Part shown: positions 56,756 to 64,000 of the stretch, in pieces
Layout of the letters: each line of letters begins with the position of its first letter
Numbering within the stretch: the stretch's first letter is position 1
Assembly: GCA_963840545.1 (NCBI GenBank)
Contig: CAWIZE010000002.1
Coordinates: 558,001-622,000 of the forward strand
DNA: 64,000 nt
Reading direction: 5' to 3'
Source of the DNA: JAKAWQ01 sp963840545
GTDB lineage: Bacteria > Pseudomonadota > Alphaproteobacteria > Acetobacterales > Acetobacteraceae
Made by a program: the position numbers and the translations under genes
Notes under the pieces: generated by a model
Database searches by the model: none
Told to the model about the DNA's origin: nothing
The model's input: only the letters and a program-made list of their open reading frames with translations

Positions 56756-57564
56756 CGCGCGACAGCATCCTTCGGGCGGGAGACCTCGTAGAGCGCGATC
56801 GCCGCCGCGGCCGCGACATTCAGGCTCGGCATCGCCTGCGCCGGCGCTCCGCCTGGCATCGCCAGCCGGGCCAGCTCGTCGCAGGTCTCGCGCGTGAGCC
56901 GCCGCAGCCCCTCGTCCTCCGCGCCGAGCACCAGCGCCACCCGCCGGCTCTCGAGCGCGGGCCCGGAAAGCGCGGCCGGCGCGTCCAGGGCGAGGCCGAT
57001 CGTCCAGCAGCCGGCGGCCTTCAGCGCGATCAGGGTGCGGGCGATGTTCACCGCGCGCAGCAGCGGCACGGTCTCGAGCGCGCCCGACGCCGCTTTCGCC
57101 AGCGCGCCGGTCTCGTCCGGCGCGTTGCGCTCTTGGGCGATCACGCCGGCGGCGCCGAAGGCGGCCGCGCAGCGGAGGATGGCCCCGACATTGCGCGGGT
57201 CGTTGACCTGGTCGAGCACCAGAAGCGGCCCCGGCCGCGTCAGCACCTGGGCGAGCGGCGGCTGGGGCAGCGGATCGGCGAGCAGCGCCGCGCCCTGGTG
57301 GACGGTGTCGTGGCCGAGGAGCTGGTCGAGCCGGCCGCGCTCGATGCGTTCGGGCGCGAGCGGCCAGGGCCCGCCGACCCGCGGGCCGAGCGCGGCCTGC
57401 GCCTCCTCGGTCAGCAGGAGCCGGCGCGCGCGGCGGTGCGGGTTCGCCAGCGCGGCCGCGACGGCATGCAGCCCGTAAAGCCACATCCCCCCGCGCGGCG
57501 CCTCCGGCCGCGCGGGGCGCGGCGACGGTCCGTGGCGGCGGGGCGGCGGGCGCTGGTCCATCAT
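56752..57564 (-). CDS. rlmB: 23S rRNA (guanosine-2'-O-)-methyltransferase RlmB (SpoU family)
   Basis: Methylates G2251 of 23S rRNA; 270 aa. The N-terminal substrate-binding domain begins WLYGLHAVAAALANPHRR. The SPOUT core has LLVLDQVNDPRNVGAILRCAAAFGA (motif 1), ALVLGAEDEGLRRLT (motif 2) and MPSLNVAAAAAIALYEV (motif 3 of the knot). I chose the ATG at 57562-57564, preceded by an Arg/Pro-rich leader; the longer open frame runs across the tRNA-Tyr promoter region and is not coding. Confidence 0.93.
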   Translation of the reverse strand: MMDQRPPPRRHGPSPRPARPEAPRGGMWLYGLHAVAAALANPHRRARRLLLTEEAQAALGPRVGGPWPLAPERIERGRLDQLLGHDTVHQGAALLADPLPQPPLAQVLTRPGPLLVLDQVNDPRNVGAILRCAAAFGAAGVIAQERNAPDETGALAKAASGALETVPLLRAVNIARTLIALKAAGCWTIGLALDAPAALSGPALESRRVALVLGAEDEGLRRLTRETCDELARLAMPGGAPAQAMPSLNVAAAAAIALYEVSRPKDAVAR

Positions 57565-57649
57565 TGCGCCCCTATAGAGCAGAACGCCGGGCGCGGTAAC
57601 CGGGCCCCGGCAGCCCCCGGCGGGGCCCAGCGAGGTCCCAACGGGTTCG

Positions 57650-57678
57650 TTGACAAGCGCTGCGATCGGCCATACCCC
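57650..57678 (+). promoter_or_regulatory. Probable tRNA-Tyr promoter
   Basis: A consensus -35 TTGACA (57650-57655) is followed after 17 nt by TACCCC (57673-57678), a weak -10; CATACC with 15-nt spacing is the alternative. The position fits a transcript starting just ahead of the tRNA at 57686. Confidence 0.55.
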
Positions 57679-57685
57679 GCGCGGC

Positions 57686-57771
57686 GGAGGGGTGCCCGAG
57701 CGGCTAAAGGGGACGGACTGTAAATCCGTTGGCGCACGCCTACGTTGGTTCGAATCCAACCCCCTCCACCA
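57686..57771 (+). tRNA. tRNA-Tyr (GTA)
   Basis: 86 nt including an encoded CCA. Acceptor stem GGAGGGG / CCCCTCC pairs fully; anticodon stem ACGGA / TCCGT encloses loop CTGTAAA with anticodon GTA (57720-57722). The long variable arm (class II) and GGTTCGAATCC T-arm are present. It stands alone between rlmB (minus) and the DeoR gene (minus). Confidence 0.97.
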
Positions 57772-57830
57772 GCCGGTCCTCCACCATCCGAATCGTAACG
57801 ATCCGGGCGCAGCGCCGAGCGGCCCTCATC

Positions 57831-58637
57831 TCAGCCGGCCGCGACGATCACGTCCACGCCGGCCTCGGCCAGCGCCGCCGCCAGCGCCGCCGGCGGCGGC
57901 CGGTCGCTCACCAGCGTCTGCCTCGGGCCGAGCGGGGCGATGTGGGCGAAGGCGTTGTGGTCGAACTTGCTGGCATCGGCGAGCACGATCGCGCGGCGTG
58001 AGGCGGCGATCATCGCGGCGATCATCGAGGCCTCCGCGAGCAGGGTGGTCGAAAGCCCGGCCGGCGAGATGCCCCCGACGCCGATCACCGCCGTGTCGGC
58101 GTGGATGCTGCCGGTTCCGGCGAAAGCCACCGGGCCGAGCGTGACCTGCGATTCCGTCCGCACCTGGCCGCCGAGCAAATAGATGTCGCGCACCGCACCC
58201 GGCGCGAGCACGCCGGGCAGGCTCAGATTGTTGGTGACGACGGTCAGCCCGTTCACCGCGCCGAGCTCGCGCGCGAAGGCGAGCGTGGTCGAGCCGCCGT
58301 TCACGACCAGCGTCTCGCCGCCCGCGATCAGCCGCGCCGCGGCACGCGCGATCCCGAGCTTGGCCTCATGGTTGGCGTTCAGCCGCGCGGCGAAGGGCGC
58401 GTCCGCGCCGACCAGCGGCGCGGCCGCCACCGCGCCGCCATGGGTGCGGCTGAGCAGGCCGCGACGCGCCAACAGCTCGAGATCGCGCCGGATGGTGTCG
58501 GGCGAGACCTGGAAGCGCTGGCAGAGCTCGAGAACCGTGGCCTGGCCGCGTTCGAGCACGAGCCGGATCAGGGCGCTGCGGCGGCTGGCGGGCAGGGCGA
58601 AACTGGCGGCATCCGGCGAGCCGGCGTCGGCGGGCAA
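57831..58637 (-). CDS. DeoR-family transcriptional regulator of the sugar operon
   Basis: 268 aa repressor. The HTH is ASRRSALIRLVLERGQATVLELCQRFQVSPDTIRRDLELLARRGLLSRTHGGAV, read in pieces at residues 18-71 (recognition part SPDTIRRDL). The C-terminal sugar-phosphate sensor domain has VVNGGSTTLAFARELG and VVTNNLSL, VIGVGGISPAGLST, ADASKFDHNAF. The only start in frame is TTG 58635-58637. An ATG at 58675-58677, with GAGAG upstream, lies in a frame exactly one base off, so the annotated N-terminus may be incomplete. It is divergent from the ABC transporter operon and probably represses it in response to a phosphorylated sugar. Confidence 0.9.
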   Translation of the reverse strand: MPADAGSPDAASFALPASRRSALIRLVLERGQATVLELCQRFQVSPDTIRRDLELLARRGLLSRTHGGAVAAAPLVGADAPFAARLNANHEAKLGIARAAARLIAGGETLVVNGGSTTLAFARELGAVNGLTVVTNNLSLPGVLAPGAVRDIYLLGGQVRTESQVTLGPVAFAGTGSIHADTAVIGVGGISPAGLSTTLLAEASMIAAMIAASRRAIVLADASKFDHNAFAHIAPLGPRQTLVSDRPPPAALAAALAEAGVDVIVAAG

Positions 58638-58720
58638 ATCCGCGCTCGAGTTCGCGCGCCTGATGCTGCGTGTTCATGCTTGACTCTCGGATAAATCTGC
58701 CCCTACTGTCAATACATAGG

Positions 58721-58755
58721 CGCAAAAGCGCAGAATACCGCAAAAAACGGCAAAC
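58721..58755. promoter_or_regulatory. Four CGCAAAA-like repeats, putative DeoR operator
   Basis: CGCAAAAG (58721-58728), CGCAGAAT (58729-58736), CGCAAAAA (58739-58746) and CGGCAAAC (58748-58755) follow at 8-10 nt steps just ahead of the transporter start. Direct A-rich repeats of this kind are typical of DeoR-family operators. No canonical promoter elements are evident beside them. Confidence 0.55.
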
Positions 58756-58767
58756 AAGGTGGGTCGA

Positions 58768-60126
58768 ATGTCCAAAACAGAATCCCAATCCCCGAGCGCG
58801 CCCGGGCCGGCCCGGCCGTCCAATCCCCAGCCGGGGCGGCGCGCCTTCCTCGGCAGCATCGGCCTCGGCAGCATCGGCCTCGGCGGCATCGCGCTCGGCG
58901 GCGCCGGCGCCATCGCCGGCGCCAAACGCGCCCGCGCCGCCGCGCGCACCGAAATCACCTTCGCCAGCGCGAAATTCTTCGGCAAGGAAACCGTCGCCCA
59001 GGTCGTCGATTCCTACAACGCGAGCCAGGGCCGCGTGCACGTGACCTATGTCGAGCTGCCGCCGCCGAGCGCCTCGACCGAGGTGCATCAGCTCCTGGTC
59101 CAGCAGCTCGCCCGCCGCAACGGCTCGCCCGACGTCTTCACCCAGGACGTGATCTGGATCGCCGAATTCGCCGGCGCCGGCTGGGCCCTGCCGCTCGACC
59201 AGGAATTCGGCGCCGACGCGCGCAAGCAATACTTCCCCGGCGTCGTCCAGGCCTGCACATGGGGCGGGAAGCTGACCGCGCTGCCCTGGTTCATCGATTC
59301 CGGCATGCTCTATTACCGCACCGACCTGCTCGGCAGCACGCCGGTCCCCGAGACCTGGAACGATCTGGTAACGATCGCGCAGGCGGCCGAGAAATCGGGC
59401 CAGGCGCGGTTCGGCTTCCTCTGGCAGGGAAAACAGGCGGAGGTGCTCGTCTGCGACCTCGTCGAGTTCGTCGCCTCGAACGGCGGGGCGATCCTCGCGC
59501 CGGACGGCAAGACCGTCCTCATCGACGACGACAAATCCGTCGCCGCCGTGCAGTTCATGCGCGACACGATCACTCGCTACAAGATCACGCCGCAGGACGT
59601 GCTGAGCTGGGACGAGGAGCCGTCGCGCCGACCCTTCACCGGCGGCCAGGCCGTCTTCCTGCGCAACTGGTCCTATGTCTACACCATCGCGCAGGACCCG
59701 AAGGCATCCTCGGTCGCGGGCAAGGTCGGCGTCGCGCCACTGCCGCATTTCCCGGGCGGGCGCAGCGCCGCCTGCCTCGGGGGCTATCAGTACGGCGTCA
59801 ACGCCTCGACAAAGAACCGCGATGCAGCCATCGATTTCGTGGGCTGGATGTCATCGCCGCCAACCCAGCTCCGTTTCGCAACCGCGCTCGGCCTCGCGCC
59901 GACGCGCCCGGACGTGTTCGACGAGCCGGCCCTCGCCCGGAGCCAGCCCTTCATGCAGCGGCTGAAGCCCGTCTTCCTGGGCGCGACGCCGCGCCCGGTG
60001 ACGCCGAAATACGCCCAGGTGACGCTGGTGCTGCAATCCGCCGTGTCGCGCGCGCTCGCCGATGGCCACGTGAAGCAGGCACTGTCCGGGGCCAAGGACC
60101 GCATCAGCGCAATCGTGGCCACGTGA
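58768..60126 (+). CDS. Sugar ABC transporter substrate-binding protein (Tat-exported)
   Basis: 452 aa periplasmic solute receptor of the family-1 sugar type. The N-terminus has a twin-arginine signal (GRRAFLGSIG then a Gly/Ile/Leu core, ending A-R-A). Blocks: TEITFASAKFFGKETVAQVV, PDVFTQDVIWIAEFAGAGWA, MLYYRTDLLGSTPVPETWNDL and GQAVFLRNWSYVYTIAQDP are typical of SBP_bac_1 lipophilic-lobe sugar receptors. ATG 58768 has AAGGTG 7 nt upstream. First gene of the operon; two permeases follow. No ATPase gene is in the window. Confidence 0.92.
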   Translation: MSKTESQSPSAPGPARPSNPQPGRRAFLGSIGLGSIGLGGIALGGAGAIAGAKRARAAARTEITFASAKFFGKETVAQVVDSYNASQGRVHVTYVELPPPSASTEVHQLLVQQLARRNGSPDVFTQDVIWIAEFAGAGWALPLDQEFGADARKQYFPGVVQACTWGGKLTALPWFIDSGMLYYRTDLLGSTPVPETWNDLVTIAQAAEKSGQARFGFLWQGKQAEVLVCDLVEFVASNGGAILAPDGKTVLIDDDKSVAAVQFMRDTITRYKITPQDVLSWDEEPSRRPFTGGQAVFLRNWSYVYTIAQDPKASSVAGKVGVAPLPHFPGGRSAACLGGYQYGVNASTKNRDAAIDFVGWMSSPPTQLRFATALGLAPTRPDVFDEPALARSQPFMQRLKPVFLGATPRPVTPKYAQVTLVLQSAVSRALADGHVKQALSGAKDRISAIVAT

Positions 60127-60148
60127 GCGGGGGCGAGAGCCGTCTGCG

Positions 60149-61096
60149 GTGAGCAGGACCCTCGCCGTCGGCGGCGCCCTGCGCCGGGCGCCGCCTTCCT
60201 TCACCCTCGTGAGGTGGCGGCGGATCGACGCCGCGCCGCTGCTCCTTCTGCTGCCGACCGCGATCTCGCTCGGCTCCGTCTCCGTCTATCCCATCCTCGA
60301 CGGGCTCTGGCTCTCGCTTCGCAACACCACGCTCGCGACCCGGCAGGACCGCTTCGTCGGATGGCTCAATTACCGCCTGCTCGCCAGCGATCCCGATTTC
60401 TGGAGCGCCTGGCGCCACACGCTGGAATTCACCGCGATTTCTACTCTCGCGGAAACCGCGATCGGTCTCGGCATGGCGCTGCTCCTGGTCGAGTGGTTCA
60501 TCGGCCGCGGGTTCGTCCGCGCGGCCATGCTGATCCCCTGGGCGATGCCGACGGTGGTGACATCCAAGATGTTCGGCTGGCTGTTCGACGGCCAGAACGG
60601 GCTGGTGAACTGGGCGCTCCGTTCGCTCCACCTGATCGGCGGCAATATCGACTGGTACGGCTCGCCCAACACCGCGCTCGGCACCATCATCGCAGCCGAT
60701 GTCTGGAAGACGACGCCCTTCATGGCGCTGCTCCTGCTCGCCGGATTGCAGACGATCCCCCGCTCGCTGCTGGAAGCCGCACGCATCGACGGCGCCGATG
60801 CATGGCAGAGCTTCTGGCGCGTGCGCTTGCCCCTGCTCGCGCCGATCTTGCTGATCGCGGCAATGTTTCGCGCGCTCGACGCGTTCCGCATCTTCGATCT
60901 CGTCTATGTGCTGACCGGCGGCGGCCCCGCCGATTCCACCGAGGTGCTCTCCACCCTCACCTACAAGACGCTCTTCTCCGCCCTCGAGTTCGGCTACGGC
61001 TCGGCGCTCTCGACCGCGATGTTCGCGACCGAAGCGCTGATCGCGCTCGCCTTCGGCATCCTGATCGTGCGCAGCATGCGCCGCCAAGGACGCTGA
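60149..61096 (+). CDS. Sugar ABC transporter permease (MalF-like)
   Basis: 315 aa, six helices. PLLLLLPTAISLGSVSVYPI is the first helix, and the EAA loop, which contacts the ATPase, is EAARIDGADAWQSFWRVRLPLL. The GTG start is 22 nt after the receptor gene. Pairs with the next permease. Confidence 0.92.
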   Translation: MSRTLAVGGALRRAPPSFTLVRWRRIDAAPLLLLLPTAISLGSVSVYPILDGLWLSLRNTTLATRQDRFVGWLNYRLLASDPDFWSAWRHTLEFTAISTLAETAIGLGMALLLVEWFIGRGFVRAAMLIPWAMPTVVTSKMFGWLFDGQNGLVNWALRSLHLIGGNIDWYGSPNTALGTIIAADVWKTTPFMALLLLAGLQTIPRSLLEAARIDGADAWQSFWRVRLPLLAPILLIAAMFRALDAFRIFDLVYVLTGGGPADSTEVLSTLTYKTLFSALEFGYGSALSTAMFATEALIALAFGILIVRSMRRQGR

Positions 61097-61101
61097 CGAC
61101 G

Positions 61102-61947
61102 ATGCCGGCCGTCGGGCAAAGACGCAGCGCCGGCCAGGGCGCGCTCATCGGTGCCGGGGCGGCCGCGATCGTGCTCTGGTCCGCCGGTCCCTTCCTCTGG
61201 CAGCTCTCGACCTCGTTCCAGCTCGACCGGGCGCTCGTCAGCCCGACGCCGAGCCTCATCCCCGATCCGTTCATCCTCCAGCATTTCTACAACATCTTCG
61301 CCGTCAAGCGCTTCCAGCTCTACGTCCTGAACTCGACCATCGTCGCCCTCGCGACGACCTTCCTCTGCCTCGCCTGCGGCGCCATGGCCGCCTACGCCCT
61401 CTCGCGCCTGCACCTGCGCCGGCGCTTCGGCCTGCTCGGATTGATCCTCTCCGTCTCGATGTTTCCCCAGATCGCGATCGTCGGGCCGCTCTATCTCCTG
61501 GCCTCCCGCCTCGGCCTGCTCGACACCTACACAGTGCTGGTGATCATCTACCTCGCCCTCGGCCTGCCGCTGGTGATCTGGGTCCTGTTCGGCTATTTCC
61601 AGACGATCCCCGAGGAGCTCGACGAAGCGGCACGGATCGACGGCGCCGGCCCGTTGCGGATCCTGCTCCTCATCATCATTCCGCTCTCGATACCATGCCT
61701 GGTCACCACCGGCCTGCTCGCCTTCATCGCCGCGTGGAACGAGTTCATGTTCGCCCTCGCCCTCACCTCGACGATCGCGCACCAGACCGTCCCCGTCGGA
61801 ATCGCCAACTTCACCAATCTCTACTACGTCCCCTGGGGCGACATCGCCGCCGCCTCGGTGGTCGTGACGCTCCCCCTCGTCCTGCTGGTGCTGTTCTTCC
61901 AGCGCCGGATCATCGAGGGCCTGACCCAGGGGGCGGTGAAGGAATGA
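61102..61947 (+). CDS. Sugar ABC transporter permease (MalG-like)
   Basis: 281 aa, six helices, with SFQLDRALVSPTPSLIPDPF at the start and the EAA loop EELDEAARIDGAGPLRILLLIIIPLS; LLAFIAAWNEFMFALALTS is the conserved helix after it. It begins 5 nt after the first permease and overlaps the kinase gene (ATGA). Confidence 0.93.
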   Translation: MPAVGQRRSAGQGALIGAGAAAIVLWSAGPFLWQLSTSFQLDRALVSPTPSLIPDPFILQHFYNIFAVKRFQLYVLNSTIVALATTFLCLACGAMAAYALSRLHLRRRFGLLGLILSVSMFPQIAIVGPLYLLASRLGLLDTYTVLVIIYLALGLPLVIWVLFGYFQTIPEELDEAARIDGAGPLRILLLIIIPLSIPCLVTTGLLAFIAAWNEFMFALALTSTIAHQTVPVGIANFTNLYYVPWGDIAAASVVVTLPLVLLVLFFQRRIIEGLTQGAVKE

Positions 61948-63215
61948 GGCCGATCGCCGAGCCCGACTGGCCCCAGGCCTATCGCGACGCGGCCCTGCGC
62001 CTGCGCCGCCTCGCCGCCGCATCGCGGCTCATCCTCTGCGGATGCAGCGCCTGCGTCGATCGGCTGATCACGCTCGACGAAGCGGTGCCGGCACTGCTCG
62101 CGAGCGCCGAGCCCGAAGCCGTGCGGCTCGGCCGCGAGCTCCTCCGCCGCGCCGCTTCGGGCATCGGCGGCGAGCTCCTCTCCCGCGCTTCCGAGGCGCC
62201 ATCGCTCGCGGACCGGCTCGGCGGGCGGCGCAGCCTCGGCGGCACTGCCGCCCAGGCCGCCTATGCGCTGGCCCAGCTCGGCGCGCCCGTGCTGCTTGCG
62301 CTGCAGGACCGCACCGCGGAGCAGATCGCCCTGCTTCATCCGGACATCCTGATCGCAACCGGGCACGGGCTCGTGCGCGCCGCCGCGCTCGCCCCGCAAT
62401 CGGCGCGCGGGAGGCTGCCGCACGTCATCGTCGAATATGTCGAGGGCCGCGCCGTTTGCGGCATCGTCCCCCCGCGCTCGACCCGGGTCATCGTCCGTTT
62501 CGCCGATGACGGCATGGACCACGACCCGGATTTCATCGCCGCGACCCGCCGCCTCGCGGCCGAGGCGGCCTCGGGCATCCTCGCCGGGTTCAACGCGATC
62601 CCGGCCGGGGCGCTCGACGCGACACTCGCCGAGGCGGTCGGGATCGCCGAAAGCTGGCGCGCCGCCGGCCTCGCCGCGATCCATGTCGAGCTCGGGGATT
62701 TCCCCAACCCCTCCGATCGCAAATCCGTTCTCGCCGCCCTCGCCGGCCGCGTCACCTCGCTCGGGATGAATCTGAGCGAGCTGCGCGCGCTGCTCCCGGG
62801 CGACGAGCCCATCGCCGCCAAGGCGAAATACCTCGCCCAGACGTTCGGCGCCGAGCGCGTCGCCATCCACGCCGATGACTGGGCGTTCGCGCTCACCCGC
62901 GGCGATCCCTGGCGCGAGCGGCAGGCGCTGCTCGCCGGCTGCCTGCTCGCCGCGAGCCGCGCCGCCCAGGGGCGGCCGACCGTGCCGGACGCGCCGCCCG
63001 CAGGCGCGCGCTACCGCCTGCCGCACCCGGCGCTGGCCGAGGAGGATGGCTGGTACGCCGTCGCCTGCCCGGCACCCTGGCTGCCGCGACCGGCGAGCAC
63101 GATCGGCCTCGGCGACACGTTCGTTGCCGGAACGATGCTGGTGCTCGGCCGCACCCGCGACGAACGCGCGTCACCTTGCCCCGAACTTCCCACGACAACG
63201 CCCGACAGGAGATGA
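61944..63215 (+). CDS. ADP-dependent phosphofructokinase/glucokinase-family sugar kinase
   Basis: 423 aa. The ribokinase-like fold of the ADP_PFK_GK family is indicated by CGCSACVDRLI near the N-terminus, GGTAAQAAYALAQLGAPVLL, IVEYVEGRAVCGI, GFNAIPAGALDATLAE, LGMNLSELRALLPG and the catalytic GLGDTFVAGTML near the C-terminus (G-x-G-D with the base Asp). Members best known from archaea use ADP as phosphate donor; the donor and sugar here are not proven. Its ATG overlaps the permease stop, tying it to the transporter. It most likely phosphorylates the imported sugar or its 6-phosphate ahead of the LacD-type aldolase gene that follows. Confidence 0.8.
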   Translation: MRPIAEPDWPQAYRDAALRLRRLAAASRLILCGCSACVDRLITLDEAVPALLASAEPEAVRLGRELLRRAASGIGGELLSRASEAPSLADRLGGRRSLGGTAAQAAYALAQLGAPVLLALQDRTAEQIALLHPDILIATGHGLVRAAALAPQSARGRLPHVIVEYVEGRAVCGIVPPRSTRVIVRFADDGMDHDPDFIAATRRLAAEAASGILAGFNAIPAGALDATLAEAVGIAESWRAAGLAAIHVELGDFPNPSDRKSVLAALAGRVTSLGMNLSELRALLPGDEPIAAKAKYLAQTFGAERVAIHADDWAFALTRGDPWRERQALLAGCLLAASRAAQGRPTVPDAPPAGARYRLPHPALAEEDGWYAVACPAPWLPRPASTIGLGDTFVAGTMLVLGRTRDERASPCPELPTTTPDRR

Positions 63216-63223
63216 GAAGAGCG

Positions 63224-64000
63224 ATGAGCGACACACGTGCCATTCCCGATCCCGGCAAGATCAGAAGCTTCCAGCGCGTGACGACGGCGGACGGGTTCTT
63301 CCTGATCTGCGCCCTCGATCACCTCTCGGACTTCCAGGCGCTGCTCGATCCGGACCCGACGACGGTGGACCACCGGCGCACCGTCGCCGGCAAGATCGAG
63401 CTGATCCGCGCGCTGGCGCCCGAGGTCAGCGCGTTCCTGCTCGATGCCGAATACGGTCTGGCGCAGGCGATCGCCTCGCGCGCCCTGCCCGGCAGCGTCG
63501 GGCTCATGGCGAGCATCGAGAACGAGGATTACGAGATCCCGCCGGGCGCCCGGCGCACCCGGCTCCGCGAGGGGTGGAGCGTGCGCCAGGCGAAGATGAT
63601 CGGCGCCGACGTCCTGAAGCTGCTCTGGTTCTTCCGCCCCGATGCCGACGCCGCCGATCACCAGCGGGATGTCGTGCGCAGCCTGGCCGATCAATGCGCG
63701 GAGCTCTCGCTGCCGCTTGTCGTCGAGCCGATCTGGTATCCGCTCCCCGGCGAGGAGCGGGGAAGTGCTGCCTGGCAGCGCCGGCGGGTGGACGGGATCA
63801 TCGAGTCGGCCGCCGAGGCCGCATCGCTCGGATCCGACATGCTGAAAGTCGAGTTCCCCGGCGCGGTCGGCACGGATGCGGAAAAATCGGCTTCACTCGC
63901 CGCCTGCAAGCGCCTCGATTCCCGGATCGGCGGCCGGCCCTGGGTGATCCTCTCCGCCGGCGTCGGCTATGAGGCGTTCCGCGAGCAGGTGCGGATCGCA
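63224..64000 (+). CDS. Tagatose-bisphosphate aldolase-like (LacD family), 3' end cut
   Basis: 259 codons are visible; the frame runs off the window. ATG 63224 has AGGAG upstream (63217-63222 region is A/G rich). Text: VTTADGFFLICALDHLSDFQ, VSAFLLDAEYGLAQAIASRA, KMIGADVLKLLWFFRPDADA, LPLVVEPIWYPLPGE, DMLKVEFPGAV, WVILSAGVGYEAFREQV. These match the class I LacD/tagatose-1,6-bisphosphate aldolase family, with candidate Schiff-base Lys in DVLKLLWF or DMLKVEFP. As the last visible gene of the DeoR-controlled operon, it probably cleaves the bisphosphorylated sugar to triose phosphates. Confidence 0.85.
   Translation, partial: MSDTRAIPDPGKIRSFQRVTTADGFFLICALDHLSDFQALLDPDPTTVDHRRTVAGKIELIRALAPEVSAFLLDAEYGLAQAIASRALPGSVGLMASIENEDYEIPPGARRTRLREGWSVRQAKMIGADVLKLLWFFRPDADAADHQRDVVRSLADQCAELSLPLVVEPIWYPLPGEERGSAAWQRRRVDGIIESAAEAASLGSDMLKVEFPGAVGTDAEKSASLAACKRLDSRIGGRPWVILSAGVGYEAFREQVRIA

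Noticed and set aside
57650..58144. A plus-strand frame covering tRNA-Tyr and the DeoR 3' part
   Set aside because: It overlaps a well-folded tRNA and the antisense of a clear regulator; Arg/Pro/Ser-rich text.

Overview
This window is about 70% G+C, densely coded, and looks chromosomal from an alphaproteobacterium. The best guess is Rhodospirillales/Acetobacteraceae-like. The guess rests on gene neighbourhoods: dacA-phasin-clpS-clpA, zinc-ribbon protein/ftsE-ftsX-ydcF-plsC-DUF2125, lysA followed by a TIGR02302 protein, a hisB-DUF2628-hisH-GNAT-hisA-hisF-hisE operon, and hslVU. No insertion sequence, prophage, CRISPR array or plasmid gene was seen.

Layout. 0-2 kb: end of a branched-chain amino-acid ABC operon (livK, livH cut by the window edge). 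2.1-5.5 kb: yfgM-bamB-der operon (outer-membrane assembly and ribosome GTPase). 5.7-10.5 kb: two lipoproteins (one LptM-like), a tiny secreted peptide, lysA, and a large TIGR02302/DUF4175 protein. 10.5-15.4 kb: zinc-ribbon protein, then ftsE-ftsX-ydcF-plsC-DUF2125. 15.6-20.9 kb: dacA, phasin, clpS, clpA. 21-30.4 kb: MdtABC-type RND efflux operon with its own outer-membrane lipoprotein. 30.4-36.1 kb: accessory genes (msrA, an MFS carrier, a putative zincin, a methyltransferase, a P-loop protein, DUF3606). 36.3-43 kb: two convergent, related multidomain regulators (cyclase-homology, AAA ATPase, TPR). 43.2-46.9 kb: small secreted protein, then an ArsR-controlled cluster of two DUF899 thioredoxin-like proteins and a DUF2182 membrane protein. 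46.9-51.3 kb: histidine operon. 51.3-57.6 kb: MFS carrier, hslVU, small lipoprotein, metallopeptidase, pterin dehydratase, hydratase, rlmB. 57.7-64 kb: tRNA-Tyr, then a DeoR regulator divergent from a sugar ABC importer operon that also carries an ADP-dependent-type sugar kinase and a LacD-type aldolase (cut by the window edge).

The most striking global feature is that five long genes (at about 9.6, 27.97, 29.43, 38.43 and 51.6 kb) each contain exactly one surplus base. Every one is a +1 shift with both halves intact and no stop codon at the junction. Systematic sequence error is the simplest reading, but this needs checking. The window is also unusually rich in short in-frame tandem duplications (12, 14, 15 and 18 nt).

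The best candidates for undescribed biology are the ArsR/DUF899/DUF899/DUF2182 cysteine-rich locus with a predicted leaderless promoter, the HETGGH putative zincin at 32.4 kb, the paired regulators of which one has lost a cyclase metal ligand, and the sugar operon using an ADP-dependent kinase family.
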